A DNA stretch of 64,000 nt from Symbiodinium natans. Its lineage: Eukaryota > Sar > Dinophyceae > Suessiales > Symbiodiniaceae. The notes below the pieces were generated by a model. That model was not told the DNA's origin, made no database searches, and saw nothing but the letters and a program-made list of their open reading frames with translations. Below, in pieces: positions 43,790 through 54,460 of this stretch (positions are counted from its first letter, which is position 1; each line of letters opens with the position of its first letter). A program made the translations under genes and the position numbers. The stretch is from NCBI GenBank assembly GCA_905221605.1, contig CAJNDS010002236.1, positions 124,001 through 188,000 of the forward strand, read 5' to 3'.

Positions 43790-44021
43790 CATCTTGCTTG
43801 CGCGAGTGAGGGGCTGCAGGGCCACATTGCAGGCAATGTACTTCTTGCCAGTGATCTTCACACGCATACAAGCACGAACCGCAGCGGCGGCATTGCACCC
43901 TGAAGCGGCCTTCCTTGATCGTGGCCGTCTGTTGAAGGCGTACTTGGACATAGCATTCAAAGCAAGTTTCCGCTCGGCTAGGCATCGTCGACTGCTGCGA
44001 CGATGTTTCGGACTCGGCCAT
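43790..44021 (-). CDS. Putative first exon, zinc-ribbon-like
   Basis: ATG at 44021 opens MAESETSSQQ and reads CFECYVQVRLQQ, then IKEGRFRVQCRRCGSCLYAC and HCLQCGP. The paired CxxC motifs suggest a zinc-binding ribbon. The frame runs into the poly-G tract, so the exon must end before about 43790. A second minus frame (GKKYIACNVALQPLTRASKM) competes for the 3' half. Confidence 0.4.
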
Positions 44022-44176
44022 CTGCTGTCAGGGCCAAGCTTCTAGGTCAAGGGTGCCTGAGCAACAGATTCCTTCCTGCGCGTTCCCAGAGATGCTGAAG
44101 AGCCCAACCTTCAAGATCCGGGATCATAAATTCCTAAGATGTAAGAGCTCAACCCAAAGGCTGGGTCCGACTTCAG

Positions 44177-44395
44177 CGAGGCAGGCTGCAGGGCTTGGAA
44201 GGTGTGAAGAATGCAGTTGGGATGGAATTTCTGCGCGGCTTGCTGTCGCGCATGATGTGCTTGGGCTCTTCCATGCATATTCTTCAGCTGTACTCGTCAC
44301 ATCACATATACAATCACATCGGTGAAGGCACACGTCTCTGTGCGATTCAGGAGGTCGCAGAATCCCACCGTCAACGAGAAAGCGAAACAACCTAA
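44177..44395 (+). CDS. Putative terminal exon
   Basis: After GACTTCAG the plus strand reads LQGLEGVKNAVGMEFLRGLL to LCAIQEVAESHRQRESETT and TAA. It lies downstream of the polyketide synthase exons on the opposite strand; a minus frame (MRDSKPRRNSIPTAFF) also exists. Confidence 0.35.
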   Translation, partial: RGRLQGLEGVKNAVGMEFLRGLLSRMMCLGSSMHILQLYSSHHIYNHIGEGTRLCAIQEVAESHRQRESETT

Positions 44396-44448
44396 AAACT
44401 TTTAAATCCTAACCCCATATTATGTGTGACCGCATCTCCCTCACTGAC

Positions 44449-47400
44449 CCTATGCAAACCCTCTGCCTCCTCGTACTTGGCCCGAGTCTGCTTGGTGATG
44501 GTGCCGTCTGAGAGAACTCCGGCAGCGTGAACTACACCAGCCTTTCTCAGGGATGGCTCTGAGGCCCCAATCTCCAAGAAGCCTCACGAAGCCCTATAAG
44601 CCCCCATAAGGGCACTTAGGGTTCGACAATTCGGGGCTGTTTATGACCCTGGGGCCCGGGGCTGATTGCTGAGTTGAGGGTTTAGGATCTTTGGGGCTTA
44701 GGATCTTGGGTGTAGGAGCTGAGGGTTTGCAGGCCATCTTGCAGCCCTGAATCCAAATCCCACAGCCCAAACCTTAAACCTAAACCCTAAGCCCTAAATC
44801 CCAAACCCCGAACCCTACCAAAGCTCAACCTTAGGGCTTGAGGTTGAAGGGGTTTTGACTCTAATTTTTGAGGTTTTGGGGCCGAAGGCTTAGGCCACTC
44901 TGCAAGCACGCCGAGGGCCCTGGCGCAGGCCGGCCACTCGGGGGTTTCCTCAAAGAGCCGCGCGATCTGCGTGGGGTCGGCTACGTTGCCTCAGAGGCTT
45001 CATGCACGCGCATGTGCTTAGTCTGACACAAGCACCAGTCTTTCTGCATGACTGCAAGTTTTTCTACACCCAGTATACCTATTCTTCTACGGCAAAACAA
45101 AGCGTATACATGTTCCCGAAAAGACAACTGCCGAGAGATTGACTGAGCCCTGGGCACTTCTCGCGGCGGATGTGGGCACTGGACTTCTCCTAGGGAGTCT
45201 TCATCGCATAAACAAGCACCGGAAGCATGCACCGTTTGTTGCTCTCCCGAACTCTTCAAGCCTGCGATGCCATCACCATGCGAAGCTGGGCTTGGCAAAG
45301 GATTCTTCCCACCCCAAGCTGCAACTCAGCAGTCTCAGCCGGGCACGATCTGTGCGTAGTACACCATCGCCTCATCCGGCACCTCTCGCCAGGGCCGTCA
45401 GTGTGCGAGCTCAGGGTTTCGGGAAACCTGACGGGCGGTTGAAACCCAACCTCGGCTAGGCAAAAGGCCCTGAAGCTTCTACCCCAGACCAGAACACCTA
45501 ACCCAACTCCCCCAACTGCAGCTTGCCCGGCCTTATCTCGCCGTGACACGAAGAAGAGATGCCGAGCACCTCAGTTCCAGCAGCCAATGAAGCTGAAAAC
45601 CCGGGCAAACCCAAGCCTGCCATGACAGGGTTTCGGACTTTGAGGGGCAAACCCCTAAACCCTCAACCCTAAACCCCTAAACCCTGAACGCTGACAACCT
45701 AAAACCTCAACCCTATACTTCACCAACCTTAAGCCCGGAACCCCAAACATCCTGGGGCCCCCAGGCCCCACTCCAGGAGGATCAGGGCAGTGATCAAGCC
45801 CAACCCGCCCACCGCCCCCGTGATCAGGTAGGACCTCCGGGTGCGCGTAGTAGGGTTCAGGGTTCAGGGTTTAGGGTTCAGGGTTTAGGTTTTAGGGTTT
45901 AGGGGTTAGGGTTTCGGTTTTAAGGTTTAGGGTTCAGGTTGTGGAGGGCCTGTACAGGGTGTATGTAGGACTTGTAGGGTTTGTGTAGGCTTTGGGCACT
46001 AGGGGGTTGGGGTATTTAGGATCCAGGGCATGCCCAAGAGCCTGAGAAACCTTCCCCCAAGGTTGTAGGGCTCAACGGAGGGCTATGCTGTAGAAGATGC
46101 AGCAGTAGCCAGAGGCGCGTGCTGAAAACCGCCTTCGGACTTACATCCTGCACCACGATGCACGCAGTAACCCCGCAAATCTCTCAAAACCCCGAAGCAT
46201 AACAGAAGAACCCAACCTCCCCAAATCCCAACCCCCCACCCCCCTCATCGAAAAAAAACCTGAACCCGAAACGCTAAATCCCCCTATCCCCTAAACCTGA
46301 GGCCCCGTCGCGTTGGGATCGGCCCGGACTAGTGGCTCCGGGCTGAGGTAGGTGGGCTTCACCTGGAGGGCTTGCAAGAGGTGAGGGTTGAGAGGGTTTA
46401 GGGTTTAGGGTTTAGGGTTTGAGGGTTTAGGGTTTAGGGTTTGAGGGTTTGTGTCAGGTGGCTGAAGTAGAGTAGGGTTTCATTTTCGCATGAGGGACTT
46501 CGGAGAGGCGGAAGGAAAATGGCAATGGTGGCAACGGGCCTACCAGCTCCCCCCTACCCGCGTTCGCACCTCTTGTTGGGAGCCCTGTTTCTTGTCGAAG
46601 TTTGAAACCACCTAGAGCTCCACAAACCCTAGACCCTAAACCCTAGACCCTAAACCCTAAATCCTGAACCCTGAAACCCCCAAGGCCCCCATGGCGACTT
46701 GAAAATGGAGGCCCCGGCTAAGGTTCCACACTGCGCGACGAGGATGGCTTGCTGGCTGAAGATATGGCCCTGGCCGTGAAGAATGGCCGGTGGGTATGAA
46801 GGGCTTCCAGCTGAGGTGTACTAGGCGATACGTAAGTTTAAAGTGGTTTCGAGTGTAAGGCTGGCTCGGAGCTGAAAGGTATTCAATCCTTAATCGGGTC
46901 TACAAAGCCTTGCAAGAGCACCTTTGCATATATATGCTTCTGTTTTCCAACACTTGTACTTCAGAACAAAGCTGGCCGAAGAGATCCAGAAAACAACGTC
47001 GGTTGCAAGCCGGATTAAGCCCACCTGCACCCCGGGATTCCACCACTCGATTCCACCACTCCCCCTTTCGCACCAAGCGCGCCTCATCGGGCGTGTGCCA
47101 CACGTTCTTGAAGCCACACTGTGTGAAGAGGGTCGACCACTCCGCTACTCGAAGCAGGGGATATGTGACCCGCCTCGGAGCAAATTGCTGCTACGATCAA
47201 GATGCCCTTCCCAAAGAGTCCATGTGTAGTTCTATTATGGACTTAGGTGCTCAAGAACCCATACTAAAAATGGCTTTGGGGTACCTAATTCCATAATGGT
47301 ACTACAAATGGACCCTCTGGGCTTTGAAAAGCCACAAGCATGATAACCATGTTGGCCAGACGCTGCTGCAATTGCTTTCAACAGCCCGACCAATTGTGCA

Positions 47401-48367
47401 ACAGCGTAGGGCGTAGGGAGGCCTCTCTGTGTCCGTCAGCATCCACCATCCATCCGTTAGGCCGTAGGTGAGGTCCTGGTGATAACACAGAAAACGCGTG
47501 TCACGCATAGTTCTTGCATAACTCCCAAAACCACAACGTCGAAGCCCTAAAGCTCTGAAACCCGAAGCCCCAAGCCGGAAACTTCGCTTGGAGTGGCTTC
47601 TTGAAGGCAAAGCCCTGAGTCCTCGCCGAGGGTGCCTGGATTCTGCACCTGCCAGCAGAAATGTCAGCCCAACCCTTCCCTAACTTAGACCTAACAGATA
47701 AAAGAGCCCATTGCCAACTATCCCCCCTAAAGTCCTGAACTGAACACAGCTTAGACTCACTAAGCTCCAGGCCCGATACATCTAAGCCCCTTGAGTCCTA
47801 ACGCCAAAGAAGTCTAGGCCTAATGCCCCAGATCCCAACGCCCCGAAGGCCGAAAAAAAGACTCTCCACGCTCTATAGGGTCCAAACTCTACCGCGTCAA
47901 CCCGAAACCCAAAACACTGATTAGTTGCCCCTTTGTTCTGCCTCGAAACCCCAATCTGAGGTGGGCCCTACATCAATAAAAACGGAGTGTGACTGTAACT
48001 AACTGTTAGGGTCAACGTACTTATGTTTGTCTGTAAGGAACCCCAAGCGTACTATTCATAAGCTTTAGACCCCAACCCAACCCAGGTGTTGTCTTTTGCA
48101 TCCCTTGACCCCCCTCCCCAAGAGCTGAGACCCTTCACGCCCCATAAGCCCTACAAGGCCCTGCCACCTAAAGCCTGCAGCCCTCAGCCCTAACCACCTG
48201 AACCCTAAACCCTAAACCCTAAACCCTAAACCCTAAACCCTAAACCCTAAACCCTAAACCCTAAACCCTCGAAGGTTGGCCTCGTTGAAGACGATGTGCC
48301 CCCCTGGCCGCAGCAGCACGTGGATGGTAGCCATGGTGGAGGCCAGGTGCATCGTGGCATGGATCAC
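44449..48367 (-). CDS. Polyketide synthase fragment: C-methyltransferase then ketoreductase
   Basis: Methyltransferase exons: 48367-48267 (VIHATMHLASTMATIHVLLR, then PGGHIVFNE), about 47475-47400 (DLTYGLTDGWWMLTDTER) and 47144-47025 (WSTLFTQCGFKNVWHTPDEA). Linker exons: about 46611-46575 and 46380-46298 (TYLSPEPLVRADPNATG). Ketoreductase exons: 45834-45767 (SYLITGAVGGLGLITALILL, the NADPH-binding loop), 45569-about 45514 (GARHLFFVSRRDKAG), 45261-about 45200 (LKSSGEQQTVHASG), 44989-44931 (NVADPTQIARLFEETPEWP) and 44556-44449 (RKAGVVHAAGVLSDGTITKQ). Joins that can be tested keep phase; GC donors occur at 45766 and 44930. The module would methylate and reduce a growing polyketide. The catalytic SSxxG..Y part of the ketoreductase and other modules are outside what I resolved. 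Donors at 48266 and 46297 are GTTTAGGG. The chemistry of the product cannot be inferred. Confidence 0.83.
46723..46793 (+). other. Competing plus-strand island inside the polyketide synthase span
   Basis: Between GCTAAG and TGG|GTATGA the plus strand reads LRDEDGLLAEDMALAVKNGR, with good splice sites. The minus frame (RPFFTARAISSASKPSSSRS) is also open and could be a linker of the polyketide synthase. Strand undecided. Confidence 0.35.
48199..48268. repeat. CCCTAAA array at an exon edge
   Basis: Ten CCCTAAA units end exactly at the 3' edge of the methyltransferase exon. On the other side of that exon a TTTAGGG array (48376-48470) begins within nine bases. Confidence 0.94.
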
Positions 48368-48375
48368 CTCCAGGT

Positions 48376-48472
48376 GTTTAGGGTTTAGGGTTTAGGGTTT
48401 AGGGTTTAGGGTTTAGGGTTTAGGGTTTAGGGTTTAGGGTTTAGGGTTTAGTGTTTAGGGTTTAGGGGGCTT
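48376..48472. repeat. TTTAGGG array
   Basis: About 13 TTTAGGG units, one TTTAGTG variant. Confidence 0.95.
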
Positions 48473-48624
48473 CGGAGGGCTTATCACCTCTTCAAACTGC
48501 TCAATGCCCAATGCCGCAGATCTTACTTTCGTCAAGTTCTTCATCGAGCCCGCCGCGAGAAGAAAGAAACTACTACTTGAACTTGCACTGATATACGTCT
48601 CTCTCTCTCTCTCTCTCTCCATAT

Positions 48625-48833
48625 ATCCCCCCCACCCCCCCCCACCCGCCCCACCCGACCCCCCCCCCCCCCCCGCCCCCCACCCGCCCCCACCCCCCCC
48701 ACCCCCCCCCCCACCCCCCCCCCCCACCCCCCCCCCCACTCCCACCCCCCCCCACCCCCCCCCCCCCCCCCCCCCCACCCCCCCCCCCCCCCCCCCACCC
48801 ACCCCCCCCCCACCCCCCCCCCACCCCCCCCCC

Positions 48834-48878
<45 letters not shown>

Positions 48879-49130
48879 CCCCCCACCCCCCCCCCCCCCC
48901 GCCCCCCCACCCCCCCCCCCCCCCACCCCCCCCGCCCCCCCCCCCCCTACCCCCCGCCCCCCCCCCCCCACCCCCCCCCCCCCCCCCCCCCCCCCCCACT
49001 TCCCCACCTCCCCCCCCCCCCACCTTCCCCCCCCACTCCCCCCCCCCCCCCACCCCCCCCACCCCCCCCCCACCCCCCCCCCACCCCCCCCCCACCCCCC
49101 CCCCACCCACCCCCTGTCCACCCGCCGCGC
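48625..49130. repeat. Extreme C-rich low-complexity tract
   Basis: About 500 bp of C with sparse A (CACCC spacing) and rare G or T, preceded by a CT microsatellite (48598-48618) and trailing to C-rich sequence until about 49400. The long Pro-only and Gly-only frames across it are artefacts. Confidence 0.95.
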
Positions 49131-49423
49131 TCCACCCTGCCTTCCGCCCCACCCTCTCCCACTCCCACTCCCACTCCGAACCCTCCCACCAACCCTCCCC
49201 AGCCCTCATCATTACCCCCTCCCACCATCGTGCACCATCCGACCGCCCCCTCCGCTCTCACCGCTCTCATCGCTTCTTCATCTCTATGCCCCCCAGTCCA
49301 CCCCTGCCTTCCGCCCCCAACTCCCTAACCCCCCACACTCCCTAATCCGACCCAACCCTCCACCGTCACCCCCCACACCCCCCACCCCCGCTCCACCCTG
49401 CCTTCCGCCCCAATGCGACTGTC

Positions 49424-49760
49424 TTGGGTCTGGGGTCGGCGGCACTGGCGGTAGCCATTAAATCGGGCAGCGCGAGGTCCCCAAAGGACCGAGCAAATGC
49501 GGACCTTTTAGCCCGGGTCGTCCCGGGAATAGCCTTGCTGGCCTCTGGCCTTCTGCGAAGCAGAATTAGGCCGGACGCCAGTGCCGCCGACCCCCGCGTG
49601 CCGCCGGTGAACGGTTTTTTTTTCGTGGTTTTTTGCGTCGCCACGGAGGCCCCCAGAGGGCGCGCATCATGAGCATCAGCGGGTCCAGCCCGGGACCCCC
49701 AGGCGCGCATCAGGAGCATCAGCGGCTCCCGGGGCGGGACCGCGGGGGGGCATCAGGAGC
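49424..49760. other. GC-rich segment with short repeats, coding status unclear
   Basis: The plus strand has an 82-residue frame and the minus strand a 117-residue one. The motif GCATCAGGAGCATCAGCGG recurs with variants at 49664-49760. No family is recognised. Confidence 0.35.
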
Positions 49761-49811
49761 ATGATGCCCCCCAAAGGGCGGGCATAAGCGACGTGTCTAA
49801 GCCCGGGGCTA

Positions 49812-49977
49812 GGAAAAAGGGAGTTTAGGGGCCTTATAAAGTGCTTAGAAACGTTAAGGGAGTCTCGGAGCCTCAAACGCTTAGAGATTTGAAGGGAGTT
49901 TAGGGGCCTGAAAATGCTTAGAAACTTAACGCTTAGAGATTTTAAGGGAGTTTAGGGGCCTCAACATGCTTAGAAAC
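49812..49977. repeat. About 50-bp tandem repeat, three imperfect copies
   Basis: The unit contains GGGAGTTTAGGGGCCT and ATGCTTAGAAAC; two copies at 49882-49977 are nearly identical and a third diverged copy precedes them. Confidence 0.85.
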
Positions 49978-50092
49978 TGCTCGCCCCGGGCTTCTGCGTG
50001 CGCTGCCCGCCCATGGGCGCAGCCCTTAAAATATATGTATATATGCATACAGGCATTGTTTATCAAAATGCCGCCGCCCATATTATTGTATC

Positions 50093-50151
50093 ACTCCTTC
50101 TGCCCAGTGGCGTTGGTGGCCAGGATGGCGCTAATCTCATGGCTGTTGAAG
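50093..50151 (-). CDS. Putative exon, faint peroxidase resemblance
   Basis: After GGACCAG the minus strand reads GFNSHEISAILATNATGQKE and stops. The pattern recalls the GLNDxEIVALSGAHTLG segment of haem peroxidases, but the proximal His is absent, so the resemblance may be chance. Confidence 0.35.
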
Positions 50152-50419
50152 CCCTGGTCCGGTTGAGGTCCGTGAGGCTTCGGGACTCTACGAGGCTTTG
50201 AAGGTGTAGGGGCGCCGAGTTTCATTTCATGTGGGTTTGGGGTTTAGGGTTTCCAGAATACTTCGGGCTCGATTGTGGATCCTGGGGCGCTTGCGTACTG
50301 CAGACGCTCTGAGAGACAAAGGGCTGAACCTCTTGCTGCAGCTTCGGTGGGGCTTAGGGTTCTATGCTGTGCTGTGTTTCATGGTAGGCTCTAAAGTGGC
50401 TTGAAGGTAGAATACCTAC

Positions 50420-50519
50420 CGCAAGAAGCACATGCCAAGACAGCCAGAGAGCCTGATCCCCGGGGTGCTTGTCGCCATTGAAGATGGAATACTCTATGAA
50501 CGAGAACCTGCCGCCATTT
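50420..50519 (-). CDS. Putative exon, unknown
   Basis: Between AACCCAG and GCG|GTAGGT the minus strand reads FSFIEYSIFNGDKHPGDQAL then WLSWHVLLA. Both splice sites are good. It could precede the island at 50151-50093 on the same strand. Confidence 0.48.
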
Positions 50520-50713
50520 CTGGGTTGCAGGGTGGAGCTGGACAGGGGTTTAGGGTTTAGGGTTTAGGGTTTAGGGTTTAGGGTTTGCGGGTTGGGGTTT
50601 CGGGTTTCGAGTTTCGGGTTCAGCATTCTTGGGTTCCCCATGGAATTTGGACAGTTCCTAGGTCCGTATGGTGCATAGCCCAGCACAGGTACGTACAAAC
50701 CATTCGCAACAGA

Positions 50714-51004
50714 CTAAGAGTTGAGATAGGCTGATCTCCCAAAAGGGCGGGGGGGTGCTCTTCCTATTCTTGGAAGGGATCCTATGATATTGCGGTTCTC
50801 TTCAGTACGCGGGAACTCAAAATCCCTGCAGAAGCCTCGAACATAAACCCTATAGTCTTCCTGATTGAGCCCACGGAGCCTGCTTCTCAGAGTGAGCGCC
50901 CCCGCCTTGAGAATCGCGCCCGGGCGTTCGTGAGGAAGGCTTGCGAGAGATCGCTGAACACGTACCTCGCCACGCTTTCGACTTGAGGATCCTCCAAGAA
51001 CCAA
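50714..51004 (-). CDS. Terminal exon, Arg-rich unknown protein
   Basis: After CTTCTTAG the minus strand is open for 96 codons to TAG, with RVQRSLASLPHERPGAILKA and LNQEDYRVYVRGFCRDFEFP. Basic and coding in character; no family. Confidence 0.52.
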   Translation of the reverse strand: MVLGGSSSRKRGEVRVQRSLASLPHERPGAILKAGALTLRSRLRGLNQEDYRVYVRGFCRDFEFPRTEENRNIIGSLPRIGRAPPRPFGRSAYLNS

Positions 51005-51379
51005 CTAAGAAGGTGGCACAACCTGGGCTGGCCTCTAAACCGTTTGAACTTTTTTGGTATGCAAGGTCCCCTACAAACCGAGATGAGGAAAAATAGAATA
51101 TCCCCGAAGCCAACCTAGGAACGAGACGAAGTACAAAGAAGTAAGAATAGGAATGCAAGCTCAATGATCATAGCGATCAGCACGACGTCGCGATAGTCAT
51201 GAAGCTGCATTGCAAAATGAACGGGCAGTGGACCATGAAGAGGATGTCAACCCTGGGCACGACACCCCAAGCCCTCAACCCCAAGCCCTGAAAATCCTGT
51301 AAGCCCAGCCACCCCAAGCCCTCAACCCTACACCCAAAACCCAAAACCCAAAACCCTAAACCCTAAACCCTGGTTGCAG

Positions 51380-51788
51380 AGCACACCATGCCTCGAACTG
51401 TGTGGGTTCAGCACCGGCAGGACGAAGGATGAAGTTCCGCCAGTTCCAGAGCCTGGACAAGGGTTTAGGGTTTAGGGTTTAGGGTTTAAGGTTTAGGGTT
51501 TAGGGTTTAGGACTGATAAGGTTTAAGTTAGGGTTCAGGTTTCTTTTCTGGAGAAGCAGTTGTGGTGTCTGGGCTCGGGTGTGCAGGATGCCAACATGCC
51601 CGCCTATCTCGAAGACGTACAAGCCCTTCTCGGACGCCATGACCGGGTTCTTCATGTCCTGTAAGATCTTGAAAACCTGCCGTGGACGAGTCATCATGAC
51701 TCCTGCTGTAGAACAGAGTGACCTGCGTTCGACCTACCTGCTCTTGACCTCTGCGACTCAGTGTTCCAATGGATTTAGCAGGACGTAG
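51380..51788 (+). CDS. Two-exon gene 3' part with TTTAGGG intron
   Basis: Exon 51380-51462 follows GGTTGCAG, reads LELCGFSTGRTKDEVPPVPE and ends at GTTTAGGG. Intron 51463-51586 (124 nt) starts with TTTAGGG units and ends TGTGCAG. Phase continues into MPTCPPISKTYKPFSDAMTG, ILKTCRGRVIMTP and TAG at 51788. No motif is recognised. A convergent minus frame overlaps the last 31 nt. Confidence 0.6.
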
Positions 51789-51973
51789 CAGCTGCAGTCG
51801 GTTTCAGAGAGCAGGTACAAAGTGCGTCCTCGGTAGATTTCGGCACTGACAAAAACAGAAGCAGGACCACAAAGCAGGGTCGGTGCTAAACCTTTAAACT
51901 CAAAAACCGTATGCAGAGGAGCCCGAAGCCCCAAAGCCATTCCCTGCAGCTTTCCAACGCACGCAGCCTCCAC
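51758..51973 (-). CDS. Putative coding island, 71 residues
   Basis: The minus strand reads LRAPLHTVFEFKGLAPTLLC, VSAEIYRGRTLYLLSETDC and stops at 51758. It is convergent with the plus-strand gene at 51380-51788. Confidence 0.45.
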   Translation of the reverse strand: MEAACVGKLQGMALGLRAPLHTVFEFKGLAPTLLCGPASVFVSAEIYRGRTLYLLSETDCSCYVLLNPLEH

Positions 51974-52057
51974 GCAGACCTCGTTACACAGTCTGGCCTG
52001 TCAGGGGACAGATTCCATCTGCAACGGCCTCTTCCGGGCTCTGTGTACGTATATGGG

Positions 52058-52118
52058 GGTTTAGGGTTTAGGGTTTAGGGTTTAGGGTTTAGGGTTTAGG
52101 GTTTAGGGTTTAGGGTAC
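52058..52118. repeat. TTTAGGG array
   Basis: Eight TTTAGGG units. Confidence 0.94.
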
Positions 52119-52259
52119 GGGGGCAACCGAAAGGGGACAAGCCAGGGTATCAACCCTCAACAGTTGCCTAGATAAACTCCCCAGAGCGAACCACGCAAAC
52201 ACGAAGGTAAGATTCACCAGGAGGGAAGGGGAAGGACTGCTGTTGTTCCTGAACCCCAA

Positions 52260-52445
52260 ACCCAGGCGCTTCAACTTTGTTGTTGCTGGACGGCGAGTGG
52301 CCATCCTTGAGCCACAAGTCAATGGGACATTGCCCTGTCTCAACCTTTCAAGAATCCTTTCCCATCTCCGCACTCCCCGTGTCCCAAATTTTTCTGGGAC
52401 ATTGTTTGGAGATGGCTTCAGTGGCCAAAAACTGCACAATTGGCA
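52260..52445 (-). CDS. Putative exon, unknown
   Basis: The minus strand reads NNVPEKFGTRGVRRWERILE then RLRQGNVPLTCGSRMATRRP. Plus-strand frames overlap. Confidence 0.38.
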
Positions 52446-52479
52446 GCAGCCATAACATGTTTAACGTCGCGAGGGACAG

Positions 52480-52499
52480 GCCGTAGCCATTGGTTCTTT
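52480..52499 (+). other. Spliced-leader-like sequence
   Basis: CCGTAGCCATT is identical to the 5' 11 nt of the dinoflagellate spliced leader and is followed by GG, as if TT were deleted. Could be a relic or chance. Confidence 0.3.
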
Positions 52500-52845
52500 A
52501 CACATTTGCCTTTGTGAAACATATGGTTTAACGTCATCCAGGACGAGTAGAGCGCTTAGCTCTTGATGCTTCATTGAGCATATCACACCACATTGGGCGT
52601 TTTCTGTTCACCATTGAGGATATACCAACCCCTAAAGGAGGCCTAAACCTTACAATCCGCTTCATTTCCAGACACATTGGTCTTTCCTGATAGACACAGC
52701 GGTCTTTTTCTTCCCTCTTTCACCTTTGTCACAGTGTTCCCCAGCGTAATAAGCCACTTCAGACAGGGAAAAACGACGCACGAAGACAGACCACAGCGTG
52801 TGTATACAACCAGTTACAACCAGCCCACCTACTTTTGAATAGCAG

Positions 52846-53999
52846 TCAATCCTTTTCCAGTTCCAGACGTCGAGCTTCGCAAACCCGGTGAAGACGCACC
52901 AAAACATCCTCCAAGTCCTCGATTCCCACCAGCGGATCTGTCAAACACCTCTGGATTGATGTAACCACTCCCTCTCTTCTTGCCTCGTCCACAGCCTTGC
53001 ATGCTTGCGCAAGACGAAGAGAAACATTTCCAGATTCTTTGGTAACCGCAGGAGTAGAGAGACCTTTTGAAGGAGCTTTCGCAGGCGCAGCGCTTCTCTT
53101 CATGGGACTCGGCGGCTTCTCCTTCTTCTGACGCTTGATCGCCGAGTACACAGGCTTTCTTTTTACACCCCGAAGAGGCGCATCACTGCCTTCCGAACCC
53201 TCAGTCTTCTTTGGTGGCCGCGCCCTTGACATCACAGGCTTTTCTGTATTCCTGGGCCTCTTCTTTGGAATAGCCACCACCACTGGACCAGAGTCCTTTG
53301 CACCACCTGTTTTCCTCCTCTTCTTGCATTTTTCACCTCATCTTCAATAATGCTTTTTCCTTGTGGAACTTCCGCGTCTTCTGCCACTTCTCGCTCGTGT
53401 ACAAAGACACATTGGTCCCCACGACGGCACATTCCACTGTTCCGAAACTTTGTGCAGACCACTCCAGCCGTGTCGTGCGAGTATCGGCAATTCTCAGCAG
53501 CAAAACAATCTCTCCCAGCAACATAGTACTTGCACCAAAACGACTTCAGCACCATTTTTTGTCTTGTGTGGATAAATTTGCAGTCATCACCGAACCTGCA
53601 GTTCTCACCGGTATTGTACCAAAAACAGATACCCTTCCGACGCATCTCCAGGCGTTCTGCTTCATCTCGATCCATCCAGTGATTCAGCGCCAGTTGGCCA
53701 TGGCCGACGACATGAAATCTACTTTCTGTAACAGACGTGCGTGCAGTATGGTGTTTCGTGACGTCTCCTGGAAAACCACCCTGAGAACCTGGCAATCTTG
53801 ACATGGGTTTTCCTTTAGACCCTGAGCCATAAGTGACAAGTCCACGTTTCTTTGGTTTCTTCAGAAAGGTTTTTTGGATCCCAGGATTTCTTCCCTTTTT
53901 CAGGAGAGAACTTCGCCTAGAGAGACCACCTTCATTTCCATCGTGGGGTGCTTCAAAGCTCGACTTGCGAGGTGCCCGTGCCCAAAATTTCCAACTCTA
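52846..53999 (-). CDS. Triple CCCH zinc-finger protein, frame broken at an A5 homopolymer
   Basis: The upstream frame, open from about 53999, is Lys/Arg-rich (KKPKKRG) and then has three CCCH fingers with exact C-x8-C-x5-C-x3-H spacing: CFWYNTGENCRFGDDCKFIH, CKYYVAGRDCFAAENCRYSH and CTKFRNSGMCRRGDQCVFVH. It runs into a non-coding tail and stops at 53232. The downstream frame, open from about 53337 and offset by one base, is a basic nuclear-type tail (KKRPRNTEK, KRQKKEKPPSP) ending ARRLELEKD at 52846. The switch falls at five A (plus strand T at 53329-53333); one extra A would unite both. Either a real indel or a sequencing error. CCCH proteins of this type bind RNA. The 5' edge follows TTTAGAG in the sense strand, a heptamer-type acceptor. 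Confidence 0.72.
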
Positions 54000-54305
54000 A
54001 ACCCTACAGTATAAGCCCTGTAAGCCCGAAAAAGCCCACACTCCAAACCCTAAACCCTAAACCCCAAACCCTAAACCCTAGAACAAAACAAGCCCTGAGC
54101 CCACCTGGGGATCATCTTCGTAACCCTCGGTGGCGGCTCCGAACGACAGGCCACCATCGCCGCTCATGGTGCCAGGTCTAAACTGTTCTCTTCAACGTGA
54201 CATAGAGTTTCCGCCCCAAACCCTAAACAGAAAACCCTAGACTCTAGATCCTAAACCCTAAACCGGTGAACTCTGTGAGGGTCTGGCTAGAGTCTACCTA
54301 TAGAG

Positions 54306-54460
54306 ATGGTGGGTGCGCCTGCGGCGAGGTGTTTAGGAAGAGCCTCGGGCCTTGGACTTGGCCGCGGATTCTTCACTCTGCATGCACGGCGGAATCCCCG
54401 CATTACTAGACATCGGTTCTTGTTGAGTGATCCGGGCCACAGTCGTGTAGCGGCAGCAAG
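54306..54460 (+). CDS. First exon, probable organelle-targeted protein
   Basis: ATG opens MVGAPAARCLGRASGLGLGR, an Arg/Ala-rich N-terminus without acidic residues, then FFTLHARRNPRITRHRFLLS, ending AG|GTATGG. The N-terminus resembles a mitochondrial presequence. Downstream exons are not found. Confidence 0.45.

Noticed and set aside
45559-45645. Plus-strand start exon MPSTSVPAANEAENPG
   Set aside because: The minus strand at the same place encodes GARHLFFVSRR, which joins in phase to the ketoreductase exon upstream.
48504-49328. Long Pro-rich and Gly-rich frames
   Set aside because: They only reflect the poly-C tract.
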